Shown here piece by piece: positions 26,363 to 34,710 of a DNA stretch of 64,000 nucleotides. The stretch is from Spirochaetaceae bacterium UBA5556 (GTDB taxonomy: Bacteria > Spirochaetota > Spirochaetia > Treponematales > Rectinemataceae). Position 1 is the stretch's first letter, and the number at the start of each line of letters is the position of its first letter. Under the pieces are notes generated by a model, which did not search any database, was not told the DNA's origin, and was given only the letters and a program-made list of their open reading frames with translations. Both the position numbers and the translations under genes were made by a program. The DNA is taken from assembly GCA_002425765.1 (NCBI GenBank), contig DIMW01000003.1, positions 84,840 through 148,839 on the forward strand. The letters run 5' to 3'.

Positions 26363-27221
26363 AGTATTCTCCTTGGAGATTTAAGAATCGGATTGGATTC
26401 AGTTCGAGTATCTTATGGAGGGTTTCTTCGCGGAAACCTGCGTATTCAAGAGCCTCTCTCATCCGAAGCTGTTCGATGCGCGGATAGTTCGATCCAAAAA
26501 GTACCTTGTTCGATAAACTCCTATCAATCCAGGATGGTTGAATTTGAGAAGAAAAGACATATTTGAAGAATTCTCTTGGGGAATCGAAATAAAGCATTGA
26601 GGTGTCGATATATACGTTGGTGTATTTCATGGCTAGAATGCAGCTTTCTACTACCCATGGCCAGCCAAAATGAGAGATAGAAAATTTGAGGTCGGGGAAA
26701 TCTTTCGCGACGTTTTCGAGCAATAAGGGGTTTGCATATTGGAGTAAGCTGTTTGGTTCCCAGCTCATGCCCATATGGAAACAAATAGGAACATTGTATT
26801 TTTGGGCTATTTCGTAGACAGGATAGAGAATGGCTTTGTCATTGGGGAAGAAGTGTTGCGATGAAGGGTTAAAATTAATACCTTTTAGACCGAAATCCTT
26901 TATAAGGGTACGTAAATCGGAAAGAGCGGTCTTGGAATTTGGATCAATGCTGCCAAAACAGATGAAAGTATCGGGCGCAAGATCTTCCAGATACTTCATG
27001 TCATGATTGGACATCAATGTGCCACCAGCCGTGCTGCTCAAATCAAGAGGAAGCAGGACGACTTTATCAATGCCTGCCGCAGCGATCTGCCTTTTAAACA
27101 GATCAATGTCCTGGAGTGCGATTTTATATAATCCGAAATTATCTCTTCTGAATTTAACCTGCTCTTCCGAACCGCACATTTCTTTTAAAAAATACGGGTG
27201 AGCGTGAACGTCGATAATCAT
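26343..27221 (-). CDS. Amidohydrolase-2 (PF04909-like) TIM-barrel protein with altered catalytic Asp
   Basis: A 292-residue TIM-barrel metal hydrolase. ATG 27221 follows GGGAGG and overlaps the PfkB gene end in ATGA. The metal-site elements are DVHAHP at the N-terminus, ICFHMGM and SISHFGW. The terminal motif, usually GSDYP with a catalytic aspartate, reads GSNYPR (Asn codon at 26487-26489). Loss of this aspartate would change or abolish the hydrolytic or decarboxylase chemistry typical of the family. Relatives include sugar lactonases and ACMSD-type decarboxylases, so a lactone or carboxylate of the imported sugar is one possible ligand. Function is inferred only from fold and context. Confidence 0.82.
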   Translation of the reverse strand: MIIDVHAHPYFLKEMCGSEEQVKFRRDNFGLYKIALQDIDLFKRQIAAAGIDKVVLLPLDLSSTAGGTLMSNHDMKYLEDLAPDTFICFGSIDPNSKTALSDLRTLIKDFGLKGINFNPSSQHFFPNDKAILYPVYEIAQKYNVPICFHMGMSWEPNSLLQYANPLLLENVAKDFPDLKFSISHFGWPWVVESCILAMKYTNVYIDTSMLYFDSPREFFKYVFSSQIQPSWIDRSLSNKVLFGSNYPRIEQLRMREALEYAGFREETLHKILELNPIRFLNLQGEYYDQNIF

Positions 27222-28183
27222 GATTTCCTCCCTGCCTTGTTTGGTTTCTGCTGGCTTGTTATGAGATCGAAGACCTCCTCGATAGCCGGTGCGCCTTCCA
27301 TGGGCCCCCATTTTGTTGTTGAAAGAGCGGCGGCGGCATTGGCAAAAAGGCCAGTATCATACAGTGGCCATCCTCTTATCAGACCCGTCAGGAAGGCCGC
27401 GCAGAAAGTATCGCCTGCTCCTGTGGGATCAACGGCATCGACTTTATAGGCGGGGATTTCAAGGGTGTCTCCGTTATGATAAATTTTGCAGCCCTTGTCG
27501 CCCAATTTTTGCACTACGAGCTTGCCTTTTTTTTGCAATAACCTACAGGCTTCGTCATCATTGCCGACATTCATGAAATCTCTGCCTTCCTGGACGCTGG
27601 GAAGGACAATGCATGCGCGCTCAAGTACCGGATCCGCGATCTTTCTGAGTTCATCCGCACCGAGGGCTTCCTTTCTTATATTGGGATCAAAACTGACTTT
27701 TGTCGTGTCAGGGATGACTTCCAGAATCTTGAGAACGGCTTTTCTTGAGGAAAGGCTGCCCGATAGAGCAAATCCCGTGATATGTACCCATTTTGCATCT
27801 TTAAAATAAGCTTGATCCACGTCGTCGGGAGACAGAAGCCCCGCTGCCGCGTTGTGGAGATGGTAGAGAAATCTTCGTGATCCATCATGGAAATACGCTA
27901 TAAAAGTCACGGCAGTTGTTGCGTTGTCAGCGCACTTTATTTGGGAAATATTGACTCCGGAATTGGATAATTTATTGATAAAGCAGTTACCGAAGCCATC
28001 CTTGCCCACAACCCCGATAAAGCCGCATTTGTTCCCCAGTTTTGCCGCCGCGTTGATGAATATAGGTGTGTCTCCGCTTGGGAATGGCCCGAGGAAGGTA
28101 CCCGGCCTGGAAAAATCGCAGTCAATATCTTTCCGCATTATCTCGACGAGTGGTGCTCCGATAGAAATGATATCAAAACCCAT
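27218..28183 (-). CDS. PfkB-family carbohydrate kinase
   Basis: A 321-residue ribokinase-type sugar kinase. ATG 28183 follows AAGGAG at 7 nt; a TTG one codon upstream is less likely. The N-terminal substrate-binding GDTPIFINAAAKLGN and the C-terminal DPTGAGDTF (252-260, catalytic base D258) are intact. It probably phosphorylates the sugar imported by the CUT2 transporter immediately upstream. Specificity (fructose, 2-keto-3-deoxygluconate, deoxy- or modified sugars) cannot be read from sequence alone. Confidence 0.9.
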   Translation of the reverse strand: MGFDIISIGAPLVEIMRKDIDCDFSRPGTFLGPFPSGDTPIFINAAAKLGNKCGFIGVVGKDGFGNCFINKLSNSGVNISQIKCADNATTAVTFIAYFHDGSRRFLYHLHNAAAGLLSPDDVDQAYFKDAKWVHITGFALSGSLSSRKAVLKILEVIPDTTKVSFDPNIRKEALGADELRKIADPVLERACIVLPSVQEGRDFMNVGNDDEACRLLQKKGKLVVQKLGDKGCKIYHNGDTLEIPAYKVDAVDPTGAGDTFCAAFLTGLIRGWPLYDTGLFANAAAALSTTKWGPMEGAPAIEEVFDLITSQQKPNKAGRKS

Positions 28184-28228
28184 CAAATTACTCCTTAAAA
28201 AGCGCTTTTTTTTCTGCCTGTATAAGGG

Positions 28229-29227
28229 CTATCTCGATTTAGAATATTTGTTCCAAATCATGACACCGAGTAGTACGATTCCCCATATGAGAAGTTTGTA
28301 GAAATTGCTGAAATAGGGGAACATGTTTATCGAGGAAGATAAAAACTGAAAAATGAGTATGGCGATCATGACATTAGAAATGTTGCCATGACCTCCTTGA
28401 GGGTTGACGCCTCCTAGAATCGCGATGAGAAGGCACTGCAGAGTATATTGCTGGCCATAATCGGACTTGGCAGAGTTCAGGCGGGACATCATGATAAGGC
28501 CAGATACCGAAGACAGTATGCCGGCAAGGCAGTAAGTCTGAATGATTATTTTATCTACATGCAACCCACTGAATTTAGCGGCTTTAGTATTTGATCCCAC
28601 CATGTAGAGCTTAATTCCATACGCTGATTTGTTGAGCATGAAACTTACAGAGAGCGCAAGAAGGATAAAGATGAGTAAAGGGAGAGGGACAATATTAAAT
28701 AGTGCGTAATTTCCTATTTTTGCATAAAGAGGGGGAAGTCGGTTTATCGCGTTGCCCTTGCTTAGGATTATTGAGACACCTGAAAACAGTTGCATGCTCC
28801 CGAGGGTGGCTAGTATGGGGGGTATACCTATCTTTGAAATCAGGAGTCCATTTAGCAGCCCACACAACAGACCTATTAGAATGGCGATGAGGCAAGATAT
28901 TATTATTACATAAATAATCAGATTCTGATTTGGGATAAGATTCGCCAATTTTATCATCATCAGGGCTGCGATCATTGAAGACAGATTTGCCATGCCGACA
29001 ATTGAAAGATCGATTCCTCCGCTTATCATCGCCAATGCCATCGCAAATGCCATAAGCCCATACTGAGGAAGTTGATATGCCATGGACTGGAAATTGGTAA
29101 AGGAAAAAAACTTCGAAGATTTCAGTATGGCCATGGTTATCAGAATAACCGCAGCAACCACCAAGTTATTCAAAAGAGTGTTGTCATTTTTCTGCAATTT
29201 TCTGGATGACAGGGCGTCATGCTTCAT
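28229..29227 (-). CDS. CUT2 (ribose/AI-2 type) ABC transporter permease
   Basis: A 332-residue permease with about ten hydrophobic segments and the RbsC/LsrC-type signature GLMAFAMALAMISGGIDLS near residue 57. The C-terminal AILGGVNPQGGHG loop is also typical. Its start overlaps the previous permease gene by 11 nt. It forms a heterodimer with the other permease, as in Lsr and Rha systems that use two distinct permeases. Confidence 0.92.
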   Translation of the reverse strand: MKHDALSSRKLQKNDNTLLNNLVVAAVILITMAILKSSKFFSFTNFQSMAYQLPQYGLMAFAMALAMISGGIDLSIVGMANLSSMIAALMMIKLANLIPNQNLIIYVIIISCLIAILIGLLCGLLNGLLISKIGIPPILATLGSMQLFSGVSIILSKGNAINRLPPLYAKIGNYALFNIVPLPLLIFILLALSVSFMLNKSAYGIKLYMVGSNTKAAKFSGLHVDKIIIQTYCLAGILSSVSGLIMMSRLNSAKSDYGQQYTLQCLLIAILGGVNPQGGHGNISNVMIAILIFQFLSSSINMFPYFSNFYKLLIWGIVLLGVMIWNKYSKSR

Positions 29228-30233
29228 TTTTCGATTTCCTCATGGAGGGTAAACGGTGGCTCGACAATATCAACTGGAACGAAGTAACTCCCGTGCCGAT
29301 AATTATTATTAATCCAGTGAAAAATGACTGCCAGTAAGTTGGGATACTGAGAAGCAGAAGACTGTTCGAGATTATCGTTAACAGGAATGTACCCAATAAG
29401 GCTCCGATGATTGTTCCGGACCCGCCCTTGACACTTGTACCGCCCAAAACAACCGCCGCGATTACTGTCATCTCCATGCCGATCAGGTTGTTCGGCTGGC
29501 AGTTTTGCATCATGCACACTCGCGTCATTCCGGCTATTCCCGCCACTATACCGACAAAGCAATATATTGAGAACTTTATTTGCTTGACTTTAAAGCCGGC
29601 CCGGATCGCCGAATTGGAATCACCGCCTATGGCATAAACGCCACGCCCCCACATCGTAAAATGTAGAAAAACATATGTAATTATTACAACGGCGAACAGG
29701 ATTAAAATGGAAGAAGACATATTTGATTTCAGGCCGTTCAGGGGGTTTGTCGCCACAAAAAGTTTTGCATTACCAAAGTCGAACATGACTTTGGGGATCT
29801 CCGCAATTTCCTGCGCATTGAGCGCTCCCTGCAAGATACCCATAAATATACTTTGGGTACCCAAGGTCACGATCAGCGCGGGGAGATTGAAAATCGAAAT
29901 GAGAGCACCATTTATCGCGCCCATTATTAAGCCAAATGAGCCTGACAGGAGGAATGCAAAAAATACGTTACCAGTATAATTCATGCTTAAAAGTATTTTT
30001 GTCGTCGCAAACATGCTCAATGATGCGACGGCAGGGAAGGATACATCCATGCCGCCGGATATGATGACAATTAACTCGCACATGGCAAATATCGCCGGCA
30101 CGATGAAAGAGACCATGAGATCAACAATGTTATTCAGTGTGAAGAATTGGCCGCTTCTTGCCTGGATGATCAGGCTGAGAGACACTATCGCTAGAAACAC
30201 ATAAAATTCATGGCCTAATCTTTTCTTTCCCAT
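29217..30233 (-). CDS. CUT2 (ribose/AI-2 type) ABC transporter permease
   Basis: A 338-residue permease of the branched/CUT2 fold. It carries IFAMCELIVIISGGMDVSFPAVASLS and AAVVLGGTSVKGGSGTIIGALLG, the two signature loops of the family. ATG 30233 follows TAGGAGC. It is the first of two permeases between the ATPase and the PfkB kinase. Two different permeases argue for a heterodimeric pore like LsrCD rather than a ribose RbsC homodimer. Confidence 0.92.
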   Translation of the reverse strand: MGKKRLGHEFYVFLAIVSLSLIIQARSGQFFTLNNIVDLMVSFIVPAIFAMCELIVIISGGMDVSFPAVASLSMFATTKILLSMNYTGNVFFAFLLSGSFGLIMGAINGALISIFNLPALIVTLGTQSIFMGILQGALNAQEIAEIPKVMFDFGNAKLFVATNPLNGLKSNMSSSILILFAVVIITYVFLHFTMWGRGVYAIGGDSNSAIRAGFKVKQIKFSIYCFVGIVAGIAGMTRVCMMQNCQPNNLIGMEMTVIAAVVLGGTSVKGGSGTIIGALLGTFLLTIISNSLLLLSIPTYWQSFFTGLIIIIGTGVTSFQLILSSHRLPSMRKSKNEA

Positions 30234-30266
30234 TTCTATGCAAGCTCCTAAAAATTGAAAAAAGGA

Positions 30267-31778
30267 TCAGTTTGAGATGCATTCTCTGGCCAATTCAAGC
30301 TCTGATATATCGCTGGACTTCAATCTGCCCATTAAATTGCCGTGTTTCATTATCAATATCCGGTTGCAGGTCGTTAAAACTTCAGGGAGATCATCTGATA
30401 TGATCAAAATACCCATACCTTTTTCGGCCAGAGACCGAAGTATCGTGTGTATTTCATTTTTTGAGCCAATATCCACACCTATTGTGGGGCCGTTCAGGAT
30501 CAGAATTGCAGTGTTTCTTGACATCCACTTTGAGAGGACGACTCTCTGCTGGTTTCCGCCGGACAATGTCTGAACATTGTCTCTTGGGTCCGATGTCTTT
30601 ATAGACAGCTTTTCTAGCCATTCTTTTATTGCGGCAATTCTCTTTTTATTGTCGAGAATTCCGATTTTGTTGGACAAGTTTTCCAGATTGCTGACGATGA
30701 TATTGTCGCTGATTGCCTGATCGAGAAACAAGCCTTCTGTCAACCTGTCATCGGGGACATATCCTATGCCATTCTGGATTGCGTCAAAAACAGAAGTTAT
30801 TTTTACATCAATTCCGTTTAATTCGATTGACCCGGAATCTGCCGGACATATGCCGAAAAGTGATAATGCCAATTCTGTTCTGCCCGAGCCCAGCAATCCG
30901 GTGATACCCAGAATTTCACCCCTATAAAGGGAAAAAGAGATGTCGTTGAATCCGTTTTTTAGCGATAAATTGTTGACTTTAAGAATTGGGGTCGCTGAGT
31001 AGTCGATAGTCGGATCATAACAGGACATCTCGAACTTTTTCCCGGTCATATAATACGAAAAATCCTGATTATCTATCTCAGACGTCGAGCAGGCCAAAAC
31101 ATTTTTCCCGTTTCTCAGGATGGTCAGTCTTTCAGATATTTCAAATACTTCTTCGATTTTATGGCTTACAAATAATATTGAAATGCCTTTCACCTGTAGC
31201 AATTTGATAATTCGGAAAAGGTTTTGGACTTCTTTTTTTGTCAGTGCCGTGGTCGGCTCATCCATAATGATCAGTTTTGCATCGTTGATGAGCGCGCGAC
31301 ATATCGCGATTTGCTGCCGATTGGCGATGGAAAGCAGTTCGACTTTTTGATCGAGATCTATATTGAAGTCGATCATCCTGATAGCTTCTTCGGCTATTTT
31401 ACGAAGCCGTTTCCAGTTCACAAACGTCCTTTTTTGCGCCAATTCAGTGTTGTAGGCCAGATTCTCCATTACGGAAAGGTTGGGGAACAAAGAGAAGTCT
31501 TGATATATAACCTGTACTCCATTCCTTATAGAATCGATCGGTGAGATTTTGTGATATGTATGACCATTGAGCTCGATTTTACCGGAGTCCATTCCATATA
31601 CGCCAGAAATGATTTTGATAAGCGTGGATTTACCACAGCCATTTTCTCCCGCGAGACAATGGATTTCTCCCTTTTTAATCTCCAAATCCACGCCGTCAAG
31701 GGCAACAACTCCAGAGAACGACTTTTTTATATTGCTTGCTTTTAGTATGATCTCTGCTGTTTGTGGAGTGGTGTCCAT
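30267..31778 (-). CDS. CUT2 sugar ABC transporter ATPase with two nucleotide-binding domains
   Basis: A 503-residue ATPase of the RbsA/LsrA type. The first domain has Walker A GENGCGKST, signature LSIANRQQIAICRAL and Walker B KLIIMDEPT. The second has the degenerate Walker A GLLGSGRTE and signature LSGGNQQRVVLSKWM, with Walker B ILILNGPT in which the expected Asp-Glu is Asn-Gly. That degeneration in the second site is common in this family. ATG 31778 is preceded by AGGAG 11 nt upstream; earlier in-frame ATGs lie in the hairpin region. Confidence 0.92.
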   Translation of the reverse strand: MDTTPQTAEIILKASNIKKSFSGVVALDGVDLEIKKGEIHCLAGENGCGKSTLIKIISGVYGMDSGKIELNGHTYHKISPIDSIRNGVQVIYQDFSLFPNLSVMENLAYNTELAQKRTFVNWKRLRKIAEEAIRMIDFNIDLDQKVELLSIANRQQIAICRALINDAKLIIMDEPTTALTKKEVQNLFRIIKLLQVKGISILFVSHKIEEVFEISERLTILRNGKNVLACSTSEIDNQDFSYYMTGKKFEMSCYDPTIDYSATPILKVNNLSLKNGFNDISFSLYRGEILGITGLLGSGRTELALSLFGICPADSGSIELNGIDVKITSVFDAIQNGIGYVPDDRLTEGLFLDQAISDNIIVSNLENLSNKIGILDNKKRIAAIKEWLEKLSIKTSDPRDNVQTLSGGNQQRVVLSKWMSRNTAILILNGPTIGVDIGSKNEIHTILRSLAEKGMGILIISDDLPEVLTTCNRILIMKHGNLMGRLKSSDISELELARECISN

Positions 31779-31806
31779 AAAAGAATTTTCTCCTAACTTA
31801 ACATTA

Positions 31807-31835
31807 TCCCTCCATAGCATTTCGCTATGGAGGGA
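31807..31835 (-). repeat. Perfect 12-bp hairpin between binding-protein and ATPase genes
   Basis: TCCCTCCATAGC at 31807-31818 pairs with GCTATGGAGGGA at 31824-31835 around a 5-nt loop. No T run follows on the minus strand, so it is unlikely to be a full terminator. It fits an intercistronic hairpin that protects the upstream binding-protein mRNA, giving more binding protein than ATPase. Confidence 0.7.
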
Positions 31836-31868
31836 AATCAAAACAGAAAGCTATATAGTTAGAATCAT

Positions 31869-32852
31869 TCAGAAGTCAAAGTCATCAATATTATTCTTAT
31901 CAAGAGTTATCCAGCCAGATCCGATAAGAAGATTCCCCTTAAGGATCATTTTCTCATAACCTTTTCTCCCAAGGTTGATGCCATTGGTTATTGGCTGCTT
32001 ATCAAGGATCTTTTTTGCGAGAACACACATGACATATCCGGCATCCGCGGGGTCCCACAGCGTCGCATACTGAATGGTCCCGTCCTTTATATACGTGCGG
32101 ACCTGAGAGGGAAGCCCTGTGCCGCACGTGAATGCCTTACCCTTGAGCCCCAGCTCCTCAATAGCTTTTGCGGAATTTGGCGCAGCATGTCCCGATGTCC
32201 CCATAATCCCTTTCAGATCGGGATATTTTTTGAAAAGCTCTTTGGCCTTCTGATAGGTAATGTTCGGATCATCTTGAATTTCGACATATTGATCGGCAGT
32301 GATAAGTTGCATTTTGGGATATTTCTCTTTCTGACGCGCAATGCCGCCTTGTGCCCACTCCATATGGGAGGCATTTGTGACAAAACCGACCATGGTGACA
32401 TATTTGCCTTCATAATTCATGGCTTTCGCCAAATTATCCATGATGAACGCACCGTATTCTTTGTTATCGAAGGCCTCTATGTCATACATTGTATTTTTCT
32501 GTGTTGAGCCTTCGTGCGTGATGACCACGATTCCTTTCTTCATGGCCTTTTCAAGGACGGGTTCAAGGGCCACGGGATCTATTGGAACAACACAGAGCGC
32601 GTCGACTCCCGCCGATATTAGATCTTCGATAACCTCGGCTTGTGCGGACGCATCGGTTTTCGAAGGGCCTTTCATGTACGCGTGCATGCCTGTCTCTTTG
32701 GCATATTGTTTTACGCCCACTTCCATGCGCTTGAACCATCCGATTGTTGCATCTTTGGGCACAACAGCGATTTCGTAGGTTTTACCTTCAGCGAACGAGG
32801 CACAACACACAAAGATCGCCATGAGAATGAGAACCACAGAACTTTTCCTCAT
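31869..32852 (-). CDS. CUT2 sugar ABC transporter substrate-binding protein (LsrB/RhaS-like)
   Basis: A 327-residue periplasmic binding protein with a cleavable signal peptide (MRKSSVVLILMAIFVCCASF, AEG). The mature part begins TYEIAVVPKDATIGWFKRMEVGVKQYA and has DALCVVPIDPVALEPVLEKAMKKGI, IMGTSGHAAPNSAKAIEELG and ATLWDPADAGYV. These match the rhamnose/autoinducer-2 branch of the type-1 periplasmic binding fold. It is the first gene behind a strong promoter, with GGAGGT before the ATG. The ligand is unknown, but the family binds free monosaccharides and related polyols. Confidence 0.92.
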   Translation of the reverse strand: MRKSSVVLILMAIFVCCASFAEGKTYEIAVVPKDATIGWFKRMEVGVKQYAKETGMHAYMKGPSKTDASAQAEVIEDLISAGVDALCVVPIDPVALEPVLEKAMKKGIVVITHEGSTQKNTMYDIEAFDNKEYGAFIMDNLAKAMNYEGKYVTMVGFVTNASHMEWAQGGIARQKEKYPKMQLITADQYVEIQDDPNITYQKAKELFKKYPDLKGIMGTSGHAAPNSAKAIEELGLKGKAFTCGTGLPSQVRTYIKDGTIQYATLWDPADAGYVMCVLAKKILDKQPITNGINLGRKGYEKMILKGNLLIGSGWITLDKNNIDDFDF

Positions 32853-32887
32853 CGAATACCTCCATTACTCCTTAACAGGATTATTTT

Positions 32888-32916
32888 TGTATACAACCGT
32901 TTTTTTAATCTGTCAA
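32888..32916 (-). promoter_or_regulatory. Sigma-70 promoter of the CUT2-GRE operon with palindrome on the -10
   Basis: On the minus strand TTGACA (32916-32911) is followed by exactly 17 nt and TATACA (32893-32888). The -10 lies inside the perfect 10-bp palindrome TTGTATACAA (32887-32896), a plausible repressor site. The transcript would start about 30 nt upstream of the binding-protein ATG. Confidence 0.75.
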
Positions 32917-33621
32917 TAGAAAAATGAAAGCAATTTAAATGTATTAAATATGTTATATAGTTAAATTTTATAATAAAAATGAAAGTAATTCAAAAACGAA
33001 ATATAAATAACGTGTTTTTGTTTTTTTAGTAACTCTTGGTTCGAAAATATTTAAGAAAAACAGATAGAAGTCTATAGAGTGTTTTGCTGAGGTAGGTCCT
33101 GAATAACCTCAATTAGGGGTGAAGGGGAGAAAACATAACTAATCATGCGGCCTTTACTATGATGAGGATATTGATACACCACATGATGGAAGTACAGAAT
33201 GAAAACGTAGGCTCACACTGGGTCTGTTTTAGATAGGTATTAATTTTTTGCGTTTCTGTTTATAAGAACAAACTCTTCTTGAACGCCGTGTATCTATAAA
33301 CAGAATCATTGTTGAAGAACAGAAAGATTCTTGTCGTGGACGGGCTCTCTCTGCATAGCAGGATTCTCAATCCAAATCGACGAGAAAAATTGTACCATGG
33401 CTACCACAAAGAAAGGAATGTCAACCCGGTATCTCGTGCTCCTCGACGAGAGTACGGCGTCGCCGGATTGCCGTGGGGCGCGCGTTCCAGCCCTGTGGGC
33501 CGACCGCCAGGAGCCTCGTATCACTGGAATAAATGGTATTATTATCTATGACATAAAAATATAGAGCATTATCAATAATCAGGATTATGATAGCATCGCA
33601 TTATGCATACAAAAAATCTTA
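32917..33621. other. 705-bp stretch without a recognised gene
   Basis: Very AT-rich up to about 33060, then mixed. Short open frames around 33306-33564 have no recognisable product and no ribosome-binding site. I see no RNA gene. It separates the GRE operon from the toxin-antitoxin block. Confidence 0.5.
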
Positions 33622-33656
33622 TTGACGCCACACCATAATTGTAATACATTGTAAAC
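33622..33656 (+). promoter_or_regulatory. Promoter and direct-repeat operator of the RelE-like/RHH pair
   Basis: TTGACG at 33622-33627, a 17-nt spacer and TACATT at 33645-33650 form a promoter whose start point would fall at or next to the ATG at 33657. ATTGTAA occurs twice (33638-33644 and 33648-33654), 10 bp apart, one helical turn. This is the usual arrangement for ribbon-helix-helix antitoxins. Confidence 0.55.
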
Positions 33657-33932
33657 ATGGTTCATTGTCTTGAAGAGATTCTAAAACGCATCAGGAAAGG
33701 CCAAATACCTAAACCTATCTTCATCCATTTCAACAATGCGTTTTCCTCTTTGGATTTAACCAAAGATTTGAGCCTGTTTGATATCACCCAATTGAGAACA
33801 TCGGATGAAAAAACAAGGGTGTATTATCGATTACGAAGAGGCAAATACCGAGCGATCTTTTATATTGAACATGATGATATCTATGTCATTGCCTTAGATA
33901 AACGAGAGGAGGTGTACAAAAAATGGCAGTAA
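33657..33932 (+). CDS. RelE/ParE-like toxin
   Basis: A 91-residue protein whose C-terminal half (VYYRLRRGKYRAIFYIEHDDIYVIALDKREEVYKKW) has the beta-strand and basic-residue pattern of RelE/ParE toxins, which cut mRNA on ribosomes or poison gyrase. It overlaps the downstream RHH antitoxin gene by 10 nt. No ribosome-binding site precedes the ATG and the promoter lies just upstream, so the transcript may be leaderless. The toxin-first order is less common than antitoxin-first. Confidence 0.72.
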   Translation: MVHCLEEILKRIRKGQIPKPIFIHFNNAFSSLDLTKDLSLFDITQLRTSDEKTRVYYRLRRGKYRAIFYIEHDDIYVIALDKREEVYKKWQ

Positions 33933-34141
33933 TCTCTGTTCGCCTCAACGATGAAGAAGAGAAGATGGTATCGTTTCTTTCTGCTCAATTTGAGAAAGAC
34001 AAATCGAGTCTCATAAAATATTCTCTCAAAGAAATGTATGAAGATTTTATGGATAATAAAGTCATTGAACAATTTGAAGAGAAAGAAAAAGAAAGCCCAC
34101 TTTCTTTTGTCAGCGCTGAAGACATCCTGAAGACATTATAG
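33923..34141 (+). CDS. Ribbon-helix-helix antitoxin (RelB/CopG-like)
   Basis: A 72-residue protein starting AVISVRLNDEEEKMVSFLS, the ribbon-helix-helix beta strand and first helix of the RelB/CopG/DUF6290 type. An acidic C-terminal region (about residues 40-72, EQFEEKEKESPLSFVSAEDILKTL) would wrap the toxin. The coding overlap ensures co-translation with the toxin, and the protein should bind the direct repeats at the promoter. Confidence 0.8.
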   Translation: MAVISVRLNDEEEKMVSFLSAQFEKDKSSLIKYSLKEMYEDFMDNKVIEQFEEKEKESPLSFVSAEDILKTL

Positions 34142-34288
34142 AAAACCACAAGCGATTTACAACATTCGCGTTGACCTGACATTGCTGCTGTCACGGTTCG
34201 TGCTTGGTTACTTCATTCCGCACAGACCGCGCCAACGGCGCAATGCGAGTCACACGCACATAGGAACGGACGCTTCGCGCCATTCCCG

Positions 34289-34318
34289 CACTGTCGCGGA
34301 TTCCCCTCCGCGGCAGTG
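34289..34318 (-). repeat. Hairpin downstream of the uraA remnant
   Basis: CACTGTCGCGG at 34289-34299 pairs with CCGCGGCAGTG at 34308-34318 with one G-T wobble and an 8-nt loop. It lies directly after the stop of the uracil-permease remnant on the minus strand. It may be that gene's old terminator, though no T run follows. Confidence 0.4.
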
Positions 34319-34710
34319 TTATCTGGATACACTGACCCGACTTTTCTGTCGGGCGACTTGCTTTTTTCTGCCGACAGAAAGCAGGTTCATCACGATGCCG
34401 ACCATCGTCGCGGTGGCGATGGCGGGGATCATGTTGTTCGGGAACCCATACGAACCGCCGAGTCCGATCACCAGAATGACCGCGATGACGGCGAGATTCC
34501 TGGCGTCGAAGAGGTCCGCCTCCTTGTTGATCATGATCGCCACGCCCTGCGCCCCGATCACGCCGAACAGGTAGATGCAGGCGCCGTTGATCACCGCGCC
34601 GGGCACCGACCGTATGGTATTGGAGAGTGGCGGGATGAACGAGAGCGCTATCGCCATGATCGCGGCCACCGCGCTCAGGATGTACGGCAAAGTGCGCAAG
34701 TACTGGGCCG
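34319..34710 (-). pseudogene. C-terminal remnant of a uracil/xanthine permease (UraA, NCS2)
   Basis: The minus-strand frame gives the last four or so helices of an NCS2 nucleobase permease: ILSAVAAIMAIALSFIPPLS, SVPGAVINGACIYLFGVIGAQG and DARNLAVIAVILVIGLGG, then a basic tail to the stop at 34319. A full UraA has about 400 or more residues, so more than two thirds of the gene is missing. Similarity stops near 34690-34710, exactly where the hsdR remnant on the plus strand begins. The gene was therefore cut by a rearrangement. No function is expected. Confidence 0.75.

Noticed and set aside
20227..32916. Sulfoquinovose (yihSTUVW-like) catabolism
   Set aside because: AGE isomerase, PfkB kinase and DeoR regulator recall YihS, YihV and YihW. 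However, no LacD-type aldolase, sulfoquinovosidase, SLA reductase or sulfite exporter is present, and the AGE motifs look closer to cellobiose 2-epimerase. Kept only as a remote possibility.
20227..32916. Propanediol or glycerol-utilisation microcompartment
   Set aside because: No BMC shell proteins, aldehyde dehydrogenase or 1,3-propanediol dehydrogenase in the window.
33306..33564. Short overlapping frames in three phases
   Set aside because: No ribosome-binding site, no recognisable motif, and mixed composition.
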